In this document: positions 55,739 to 64,000 of the stretch, one piece after another
Layout: every line of letters starts with the position of its first letter
Position numbering within the stretch: the stretch's first letter is position 1
Assembly (NCBI RefSeq): GCF_019703515.2
Contig: NC_059359.1
Coordinates: 62,001-126,000, forward strand
Source: Myxocyprinus asiaticus
Taxonomy: Eukaryota > Chordata > Actinopteri > Cypriniformes > Catostomidae
Reading direction: 5' to 3'
Length of the DNA: 64,000 bases
Position numbers and translations under genes: made by a program
The notes under the pieces: model-generated
Seen by the model: only the letters and a program-made list of their open reading frames with translations
Told to the model about the DNA's origin: nothing
Database searches by the model: none

Positions 55739-58700
55739 TTCAAATCGAAGCAAATCACTTTTATTATCACACAACCGTATACACAAGTGCAATAGTGTGT
55801 TCAATTCTTGGGTGCAGTTCCGAGCAACACAGCAGTCGTGACAGTGATGAGACATATACCAATCTACAATAAACATCAAATTTACACAACACAATTTAAA
55901 ATCTAATATACACATAATTACACATAACACAATATACAAATATTAACATACAATGTACAGTACAATACACACAATATAGAATACACATTATACAATAAAA
56001 AAATAGAAGATAAAATAAAATAATAGTATATATAGTATATATAAAATGTACAGTAGGTTGTATTGTACTGTATTGACATTCAGGCTGTCCGTTGATAGTC
56101 AGTTGCCAGTGTGTTGTTAAGAGAGAATATAATTTATGACAGTCCAGTGTGAGATAATAAGATTAATAAAGTGCAGTGCTGATGTATACTGATCGTGAGA
56201 GATCAAGAGTTCAAAAGTCTGATTGCTTGGTGGAAGAAGCTGTCATGAAGTCAGCTGGTATGGGTCCTGATGCCGCGATACTGTCTGCCTGATGGTAGCA
56301 GTGAGAACAGCCCATGGCTCGGGTGGCTGGAGTCTCTGATGATCCTCCGAGCTTTTTTCACACATTGCCTGGTGTATATGTCCTGGAGGGAGGGAAGCTC
56401 ACCTCCGATGATGTGTCTGGCAGTTCACACCACCCTTTGCAGGGCTTTGCAGTTGTGGGCGGTGCTATTGCCATACCAGGCTGAGATGCAGCCAGTCAGG
56501 ATGCTCTCTACAGTGCTGGTGTAGAACTGTGTGAGGATGTGGTGTTTTATTCCAAACTTCCTCAGCTGTCTCAGGAAGAAGAGGCGCTGATGAGCCTTCT
56601 TCACAATGGCCTCAGTGTGGACGGACCATGTGAGTTCCTCAGTGATGTGGACACCCAGGAACTTGAAGCTGCTGACACTCTCCACTGGTGTTCCATTAAT
56701 GGTGATGGGGCTGTATTCTCTTTCTCTTCTCCTGAAGTCCACCACAAGCTCCATTGTCTTACTGACGTTGAGTGAGAGGTTGTGCTCCTGACACCAGCGT
56801 GTCAGAGTGTGCACCTCCTCTCTGTGGGCTGTTTCATCATTGTCAGAGATCAGACCTACCACCGTCGTATCATCAGCATACTTAATGATGGCATTGGAGC
56901 TATGTGTTGCCACACAGTCATGTGTGTACAGGGAATACAGGAGTGGGCTAAGAACACAGCCCTGCAGGGCTCCAGTGTTGAGGGTCAGTGATGAGATGTT
57001 ACTGCTAATTCTAACCACCTGGCATCTGCTTGACAGGATCCAGGATCCAGCTGCACAGTGAGCTGTTTAAGCCCAGAGCCCGGAGTTTCTCATCAAGCTT
57101 GGAGGGCACTATGGTGTTGAATGCTGAGCTGTAGTCTACAAACAGCATTCTCACATAAGTGTTCCTTTTTTCCTGGTGGGAGAGAGCAGTGTGTATTGTA
57201 GATGCAATGGCATCATCAGTGGAGCGGTTGTTGCGGTAAGCAAACTGCAATGGGTACAGTGATGGAGGCAGCACAGACAGCAGTCTCTGATTAGTCTCTC
57301 AAAGCATTTGCTGATGATGGGGGTCAGAGCAACAGGACGCCAGTCATTTAAGCAAGTGATTTTGGATTGCTTTGGTATAGGCACAATGGTGGACATTTTA
57401 AAGCATGTGGGGACTACAGACAAGGAGAGAGAAAGGTTGAAAATGTCCGTAAAAACACCAGTCAGTTGGTTTATGCACGCTCTGATGATGTGGCCCGGAA
57501 TGCCGTCTGGACCAGCGGCTTTACGGATATTCACCCGTTGGAAGGATCGGGTTACATCCGCTACAGAGACAGAGAGTGAACTAACCTCTGTAGTTTCAGC
57601 CGCGAGAGCTCTCTCTGCGAGGGCTGTGTTATTTCCCTTGACCGTGCATAAAAATTATTTAGCTCATCTGACAGAGAGGCAGCAGTGTTCACAGTGGAGT
57701 TTTTATTCCCTTTAAAGTCTGTGATGATATTAATTCCCTGCCACATGCTTCTAGAGTTGGTGGTGTTAAACTGTCCTTCAGTCTTGTTCCTATACTGGCA
57801 TTTTGCTGCTCTGATAGTTTTTTGGAGGGCATAACTGGCTTGTTTATGCTCCTCAGCATTCCCGGAATTAAAAGCAGAGGTCCACGCATTAAGTGCCGCG
57901 CGAACATCACTATTAATCCAAGGTTTCTGGTTCGGGTAGATCCGTATTGTTTTGGATGGAACAACATCCTCTACGCACTTTCAGATGAAACACGGTATGC
58001 TATCAGCGTAAACCTCAATGTCGTCATCAGAGGCGGACCGGAACATCTCCCAGTCCGTGTGATCAAAACAGTCTTGTAGCATAGTGTCTATCACTGGATC
58101 GTTCTGAGGGTGGGTGCTTCCTGTTTCAGTTTCTTCCTGTAAGTGGGCAGAAGCAGAATGGAAGAGTGGTCCGATTTGCCAAATGGTGAGCAGGGGAGAA
58201 ATTTGTAGCCATCCCGGAAGGGAGAGTAGCAATGGTCCAAAACCTGGTCCCCTCGTGTGTAAAAACTGATGTGTTGGTGGTATTTTGGTTTAATTGATTT
58301 AAAACTGGCTTTGTTAAAGTCCCCGGTCACAATGAACGTGGCCTCAGGGTGCGCGGTGTCCTGCTCACTTATACTCCCATACAGTTCCTTGAGTGCCCGG
58401 TCTGTGTCGGCTTGTGGCGGGATGTACACAGCTATGTTAATGACTGCTGTGAATTCCCTCGGTAGCCAGAATGGTCTACACATAATTATGAGAAATTCCA
58501 GATCAGGAGAGCAGAAAGACTTGATAGAATGTACGTTCCTCTGATCACACCAGGATTTGTTGATCATAAAACATACACCACCACCTCTGCTTTTACCTGA
58601 GAGGTCTTTCGCTCTGTCCGCTCGGTGCACGGAGAACCCCGCGGGTTGGATGACATCCAAGTTTCTGTAAGGCAGATAATGCAGCAGTCCCTCATCTCTC

Positions 58701-59099
58701 GTTGGAAAGAGATCCACGCTCTCAGCTCGCAGAGCTTGTTGTCCAGAGACTGAACATGTGCCAGTAGAATACTGGGTAGCGGGGGTCGATTTGCGTGACG
58801 TCTTACTCTGATGAGAACGCCGGCTCTGTTTCCCCTTTTCCTTCTGCGTTTCCGCGGCCGGGCAGCGCAGACAAAGGGCTCTGCTGGCGTGTTTGTAAAC
58901 AGTGGGTCAGCATTGAGGAATTTGAAGTCCGGTTTATGGTGTGTAATTTCAGAACCAATGTCCAAAAATGTTTGTCTGTCATAGACAATAAGGCAGACAA
59001 CATCCAAGACAAATAAAATATAAGAATTGTAAACAAAACAAACAAAAAACTACAATGTTGTTTCGGAGCTTGCAACGCAGCAGCCATACTTGCCGCCAT
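55739..59099 (-). mobile_element. L2/Rex1-like LINE copy D, nearly full length
   Basis: The 3.36-kb minus-strand copy starts with AAGATGGCGGCAAGTATGG (59099) and ends in the 3' tail ..GATTTGCTTCGATTTGA at 55739. It encodes an endonuclease-RT protein in several frames, then the family 3' untranslated region (56250-55760). It gives the gene order for copies A, B and C. It is inserted in LINE E, with CTT at most shared at the two borders, consistent with the weak target duplications of this LINE group. Confidence 0.9.
56270..59097 (-). pseudogene. LINE endonuclease-reverse transcriptase, copy D
   Basis: The N-terminal part (59097-58803) is hydrophobic. The next frame (59007-58564) has RKRRRKRGNRAGV and LPSILLAHVQSLDNKLCELR. 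The endonuclease part (58717-58091) holds GGGVCFMINKSWC, FIVTGDFNKASFK and GKSDHSSILLLP (catalytic Asp-Asn and His). The RT part has NIRKAAGPDGIPGHIIRACI (57534), [20 protein letters not shown] (57250), [16 protein letters not shown] and [15 protein letters not shown] (about 56885), and ends in a thumb region (56700-56300). Frameshifts at about 58600, 58090, 57230 and 57050 break one long protein of roughly 900 or more residues. Confidence 0.88.
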
Positions 59100-60865
59100 C
59101 TTGAATTAAAAGTAAATGGGAAGCTGACAAATAATCCAGCTGAAGTGGCCAAAGCACTAAATCATTACTTTATTGATTCTGTAGTCTCAGTTGCACAATG
59201 TTTTTCCCCTGAGTATACAGAAGTTTGTCCAGTTAATACAGTTGAACAAGCCTTTACTCTAAAGGCTGTCACTGAATTAGATGTCATAAGAGCAATTACA
59301 TCTCTTAGACCATCCAGAGCAAAGGACATATTTCGTGTGGATGTAGTAATGCTTAAAGAGCGTAGTGTGTCACTAATTAATCCCATCACCAAAATTATCA
59401 ACCTTTCAGTTCTCCAGGGGACGTTTCCATGTGCTTGGAAGTCATCTGTTGTTGTACCTATATTCAAAAATGGAGATTTTCATTGTGCCAGTAATTACAG
59501 GCCTATTAGTCTTCTACCTATAGTGTCAAAGGTTGCAGAGAAATTTAGCTGCGCAAATTACTGATCATCTGAATACTAGTTAATTTGCCATGCATCCAAT
59601 GCAATTTGGATTCAGAGCAAACTACTCAACTGAGATGGTAAACTGTTACTTCACTGAAAAAGTTAAGTCTCTGCTGGACAAAGGTGGGGTTGTTGGAGCA
59701 GTGTTTCTTGACCTTAAGAAGGCTTTTGACACTGTTAACCATAGAATTCTTATGTCTAAATTATTAGATTTTAATTTTTCTCCAGAGACTTTGAGTTGGA
59801 TAGAATCATATTTGTCAGGTTAAACACAGTATGTTCAAGTACTGAATTATAAATCAACAGCCCTAAGTATATCCACAGGTGTTCCCCAAGGATCTATTCT
59901 GGGTCCATTGCTATTTACGTTGTATATTAATGATCTTCCATCTGTTTGTCCTGACACTAACATCCAAATGTATGTGTGGGCTAAAAACAAATAGTTCAAG
60001 TGTCGTGCCAGATGTTTTTGTATCAGGGGAAAGGCTACAAGTTGTATCTGAATATAAGTACCTTGCAGTTTTAATTGATTCCAGACTTTCTTTCAAGGCT
60101 CAGGCTAAAAAGGTCTGTAATCGGTTCAAATTTAGTCTCTCAAATTTTAGATTTATTCGAGATTGTATGTCCACAGAGGCTGCTATGATGTATGTACATT
60201 CTATGGTCATTTCTCATATTACTTATTAACAACCTAGTCACAAGCTAGTACAACTACTCTAAAACCATTGGAGTCTCTGTATAAACAATCACTAAAACCT
60301 CTTGATAAGAAATCTGTTTATTTTCATCAATGTTCAATATTAAAAAAATATAATCTGTTTAGCTGGATAAACATGATCAAATATGTGAATGTTCGTTTTA
60401 TGTTTAAGACTAAACATATCTTGACCTCCCCGTTAAAACAGTATGTTAATATAAGAACAACTGCACATCAGTCCACAAGGGGTGGGGCAAGAGGGGACTG
60501 TATTATTCCCCTCAGAAAGTGTAAATTTAGTCAGTCTGTATTTTCCGTTAAAGCTGCATGGGAATGGAACTCCATCCCTTCAACAATTAGAGGACTGGAT
60601 ACATATGGTTCTTTTAAGTTTCATCTTAAAAAAAGGTTAATTAATACTCAGCACTGTCTACATTAGAGTTTTATTTTATTCGATTTTAGCTTGTCTGTAA
60701 TAATTTTTCTTGTTTAATTGTTATTCTCCTGTCGCTATCTCTCTGACCTTTTATGTAGCACAGTATGAGTTTAGAAAAAATTTCCTACTAATATAATGTA
60801 TTTAATATGATTTATTGTGCTTGGAATCAATTATGTGCTTGTATTTTTTAATTAGTATTTGATAA
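59100..60865 (+). mobile_element. LINE E (L2-like), main fragment
   Basis: After copy D, the LINE continues with ELKVNGKLTNNPAEVAKALN, ITSLRPSRAKD, SSVVVPIFKNGDFHCASNYR, QFGFRANYSTEMVNCYF, FLDLKKAFDTVNHRILMSKL (about 59707-59765), [20 protein letters not shown] (59878-59935) and the C-terminal KAAWEWNSIPSTIRGL (about 60550). The 3' untranslated region is AT-rich, and the end is placed near 60865. Its family differs from copies A to D. Confidence 0.85.
59104..60666 (+). pseudogene. LINE E reverse transcriptase, with catalytic box deleted
   Basis: Frames 59055-59564, 59590-59823, 59879-60229 and 60268-60666 follow one RT protein. Motif A (KKAFDTV) and motif B ([11 protein letters not shown]) are clear. 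After [15 protein letters not shown], the expected ADD box is missing, and sequence jumps to a much later part (VSEYKYLAVLIDSRLSFKAQ). This is an internal deletion near 59973. Stops at 59581, 59821 and 60229 confirm inactivity. Confidence 0.85.
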
Positions 60866-60870
60866 TTGTT

Positions 60871-61738
60871 CCCACGTCTATCTGTCAGTGGATTACCAGC
60901 TTTCTGACAGACAGGCAGCAGCAGCTTGTGAGACAGGGGAAACTCACTTCCAGCACCTGTACAATCATCACTGGTGCCCCCCAGGGATGTGTGCTCTCCC
61001 CACTACTCTTCTCCCTCTACACCAATGACTGCATCGCCTAGGACCCCTCTGTCAAGCTCCTGAAGTTTGCAGATGACACCACTGTCATCGGCCTCATCCG
61101 AGATGGCGATGAGTCTGCATACAGAAGGGAGGTTGAACGGCTGGCTCACTGGTGCAGTCAACACAACCTTGAGCTAAACACGCTCAAAATGGTGGAGATG
61201 ATTGTGGACTTTAGGAGGAACACCCCAACACTGACCCCCCTCACCATTCTAAACAGCACTGTGGCAGCAGTGGAGTCATTCAGGTTCCTGGGCACTACCA
61301 TCTCACAGGATCTGAAGTGGGAGACCCACATTGACTCCATTGTGAAAAAGGCCCAGCAGAGGTTGTACTTCCTTCGCCAGCTGAGGAAGTTCAACCTGCC
61401 ACAGGCGCTGCTGATACAGTTCTACTCAGCAGTCATTGAGTCTGTCCTCTGCACTTCTATAACTGTCTGGTTTGGTTCAGCTACGAAATCAGACATCAGA
61501 AGACTACAAAGGACAGTTCGGACTGCTGAGAGGATTATTGGTTGCCCCCTGCCCTCCCTTCAAGAACCATACACTTCCAGAGAGAGGAAAAAGGCTGGTA
61601 AAATCACTCTTGACCCCACTCACCCTGCCCACTACCTTTTTGAACTGTTGCCTTCTGGCTGACGCTTCAGAGCTCTGAGCACCAGAACCGTCAGGCACAG
61701 GAACAGTTTTTCCCCTCAGGCTATCCATCTCATGAACT
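60871..61738 (+). pseudogene. LINE F reverse transcriptase C-terminal half
   Basis: [20 protein letters not shown] (60973-61032) is motif B. TAG interrupts at 61039-61041. LLKFADDTTVIGLI (about 61057-61100) is the intact catalytic motif C. The frame 61189-61662 continues with FLGTTISQDLKWETHIDSIV, KKAQQRLYFLRQLRKFNLP and PAHYLFELLPSG, then TGA at 61660-61662. A few residues further on, RNSFFPQAIHLMNC ends the protein at about 61738. Two stop codons and the missing 5' half make it inactive. Confidence 0.87.
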
Positions 61739-61879
61739 GTTAAAACTGCCCCATTGAATAATAATTAATGTGCAATACACAGCTTAGTCTTTTTATATTA
61801 TCCAACACATCCTACCTCTTCTGCCATTACATTCCCTTGCACTGTACATAACCGATTTGTATTTAGATTTTCACTACGT

Positions 61880-62050
61880 ATGTGTATGTGTGTGTGTATG
61901 TATGTATGTGTATATATTCATATAAGTGTATACATGTATGTATGTGTATATGTATGTATAGGTATATGTATGTGTGCATGTATGTATATATATATATATA
62001 TATGTTTGTGTATGTGTATATGTATGTATGTATGTATATATATGTCTATT
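61880..62050. repeat. TATG/TG/TA microsatellite in LINE F 3' region
   Basis: Mixed (TG)n, (TATG)n and (TA)n runs. The three 60-80 codon frames here only translate this low-complexity DNA and are not genes. Confidence 0.9.
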
Positions 62051-62229
62051 GTGTATTCTATATATAATTGTTTATTTTCAATATTTATCTATTTATTATT
62101 CAATTTTAATTATTTTTAAAAATCTTGTTGCTGTTTTTGTATCGTTTGTGCACTGGAAGCTTCTGTCACCAAGACAAATTCCTTGTATGTGTAAGCATAC
62201 TTGGCAATAAATCTCATTCTGATTCTGAT

Positions 62230-62431
62230 AATGTAGTTAATGTGTTTTTTTTTTTCTTGTTTTTTTTCTTCTTATTGTATTAATATATGATTCTTTGTTT
62301 TTAGGGTGACTTTTTAACATTCTGTCAAGGGTCTACAGATGAAAAACAGCCATTTGGCTAATTCTGGCACATTTACAGTCATGTTCATTAATGTGCACTG
62401 CCCCTGTAAATAAATAAATAAAATAAAAAAA
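62230..62431. repeat. Short LINE-tail-like segment
   Basis: T-rich sequence is followed by AGCCATTTGGCTAATTCTGG, CACATTTACAGTCATGTTC, GTGCACTGCCCCTGTAAAT and an (AAATA)n tail at 62409-62431. It resembles the 3' end of a common cyprinid retroposon. No coding sequence is present. Confidence 0.5.
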
Positions 62432-63880
62432 CACAGGCCGATTGACAAAGGTGGGCTAGGCCTACCCAAGATTTTGTTTAATTATTATGCGTTCGGTCTC
62501 AGACATTTGGCTCATTGGTTGCTTCCACCTGAGAGAGCTCCTCCCTGGTTCTGTATTGAACAGGAAGTTCTTGCCCCTATTTTGCCATTGCAAAGCCTTT
62601 CTATCAAATTAATCGGAGAGGTTCATTTACACCCTGTTATCTCGCATTTGCACTCAGTATGGACAAAAGTGTCCAGAGTGTTTAATTTGGATGTTTATTT
62701 AAACGTATCCTCAAGCATATTGCAGAACCCTAAATTATGTATTAATAAGTCCCCTTTCTGCTGGTCAGAGTGGATTGTGAGGGGGGTTAATACACTCGGT
62801 GTCCTATATGAGAGTGGAGTGTTGAGATCCTTTGAAAATTTGGTTCAGCATTTTGGGATTCCCAGATCTCATTTCTATAGGTATTTACAGTTGCACCATC
62901 TACTCTGTACCACCTTTGGGAGTAGCATGCACCCCCCTAAAGCAGCAGATACTCTGGGAGTGGTGATTACTGCTTTTGGAAAAGGTCATGTGGCATCAGT
63001 GTATTACTCCCTGATAATTCAGAGTCTGGGGGACGGAGCTTCAACTTCTCTCAAGAGATTATGGGAGGAAGATTTAAACTTGATATTGGAGGAGGGGGTG
63101 TGGGCTAGGATTAAAAAAAACATCAAGTCTACATCTAGAGACGCAACGGTTCACCTTATGCAATTCAAGATTTTACATCGATTCTATTGGACCCCCTCTA
63201 GATTGTATAGGCTTGATCTTAAAGACACACCCACCTGCTGGTGATGCCAATCAGAAGATGGAGACACAACCCATGTTTTTTGGGGGTGTGTTAAGAATTT
63301 TGGTTGAAAGTTCAGAGCTGTATGTGTGATGTTTTGGGCACTCAAATTTTACTTTGTCCCAGACTCTGTATTTTGGGTGATGGGGCGGTCATAAATTTGG
63401 GGGATAATCACATAAAAAAATGGGTTCTAACCAGTCTCATGATTGGCAGGCAAATTATTTTAAGGGGATGGAATTCGGATGGAGTGCCCTCATTTTCGGA
63501 GTGGTGTGTGGAAATGGGGAGGGTGGCTGCTTTCGAGGAGGTGCCAAGTAGAAGGCTGGGGTTTTGGGACTTATTTGTTAAGAAAAGGGGCAATTATTTA
63601 GCGTTTTTGGGGGACTCTCAGGGAGGGGATGTGGAGAGTGTAGTTTAGTTTAATTATGTATGTTTATTATATATATATTTTTGGTTGTGTGTGTGTGTTA
63701 TTATATGGGACCACAGGGGTGTTCGTTGGGGGTCAAGGTGGGGTTGGTGAATGGGGAGGGATATTAGTGGGGTTTGAATGTGAAATGTTGATTCGTTGTA
63801 TATGTGTGGGTTTTCCTTTGTGTATATATGAATCAATAAAAAATGTTAATTACAAAAGAAATAAAAAAGTTAATATCAAT
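62432..63880 (+). mobile_element. L1-type LINE copy 8, 3' half
   Basis: A 5'-truncated copy begins in the ORF2 C-terminal domain (PIDKGGLGLPKILFNYYAFG region) and runs through its 3' untranslated region (GTGTGTGTGTT, GGGACCACAGGGG) to AATCAATAAAAAATGTTAATTACAAAAG at 63829-63860. It shares its 3' end with copies 4, 5 and 6. Confidence 0.87.
62474..63648 (+). pseudogene. L1 ORF2 C-terminal domain, copy 8
   Basis: The first frame (62474-63244, 256 codons) contains LPPERAPPWFCIEQEVLAPI, HSVWTKVSRVFNLDVYLNVS and KILHRFYWTPSRLYRLDLKD, and stops at TGA inside the zinc knuckle (CW-stop). The second (63304-63648) continues with VLGTQILLCPRLCILGDGAV and RVAAFEEVPSRR. The knuckle His-Cys half (HVFWGC) lies between them at about 63270-63290. 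It is the least damaged copy of this domain besides copy 4. Confidence 0.87.
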
Positions 63881-64000
63881 ATCGTAAAAACATGTAATTA
63901 GTACTTTAAAATGAATGCTTTTGAAAGGAGAACAAAGTAACCTTTGGTGCATGATGACATAAACAACTATTGTTACAAAGGTAACATTTTATGTACAATG
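63881..64000. other. Right edge, no feature seen
   Basis: AT-rich flank of L1 copy 8; no gene or repeat recognised. Confidence 0.4.

Larger units (their letters stand above)
60866..62229 (+). mobile_element. LINE F (L2/Rex1-like), 3' half
   Basis: A 5'-truncated LINE of a third family starts in the RT palm (SICQWITSFLTDRQQQLVRQ) and continues to a microsatellite-rich 3' untranslated region (TATG/TG repeats, 61880-62050). It ends in AATCTCATTCTGATTCTGAT, a TTCTGA tandem tail typical of L2-type LINEs (62209-62229). Confidence 0.87.

Noticed and set aside
61882..62210. Three overlapping 60-79 codon frames rich in Cys/Tyr/Val/Ile
   Set aside because: They only translate TG/TATG/TA microsatellite DNA in the 3' region of LINE F.

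Overview
The window is animal nuclear DNA built almost entirely from transposable elements. The mix (DIRS and Gypsy retrotransposons, a Sleeping Beauty-type Tc1 element, L2/Rex1-like and L1-type LINEs, a Harbinger MITE, a ZMYM1-like hAT transposon) is typical of a teleost fish, plausibly a cyprinid; that is inference, because no host gene is recognised with confidence. No rRNA, tRNA, CRISPR or bacterial-type operon was seen. The only long clean reading frame is an L1 ORF1 at 47818-48663.

Left third (1-16.3 kb): a Gypsy pol remnant (1-833) is followed by two L2-like LINEs head to head (834-3975). A DIRS retrotransposon (3976 to about 16260) is then split by two Tc1 elements. Tc1-A (6062-14490) cuts the tyrosine recombinase gene between its HxxR box and its catalytic tyrosine, and the frame resumes exactly after the duplicated TA. 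Tc1-A itself holds an L1 copy (about 6604-13440), which carries a 1.56-kb LTR-like insert and a 2-kb insert, and a 717-bp Harbinger MITE. Tc1-B (14615-15745) holds a solo LTR with a perfect 5-bp target duplication.

Middle (16.3-42 kb): a Gypsy-like solo LTR, long stretches without recognisable genes, a decayed retrovirus-like gag region (21.7-24.1 kb), and two L1 fragments pointing at each other across degenerate telomere-like repeats (24.1-30.4 kb). A decayed hAT transposon follows (transposase on the minus strand at 32534-35110, 5' end at 41254). Between its 5' terminus and its transposase sits a 6-kb satellite with a 635-bp higher-order repeat.

Right third (42-64 kb): L1 fragments; a nearly full-length L1 (47670-53347) with an intact ORF1 and a frameshifted ORF2; a second L1 ORF1 remnant; a Gypsy 5' LTR, tRNA-Phe-type primer site and gag remnant (54330-55585); a LINE (55586-55738 and 59100-60860) interrupted by a near full-length L2-like copy (55739-59099); another LINE (60866-62229); and a final L1 3' half (62432-63880).

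The elements do not form a pathway. The layout records insertion order: DIRS is older than Tc1-A and Tc1-B, Tc1-A is older than its L1 and MITE, and the L1 is older than its LTR-like inserts.
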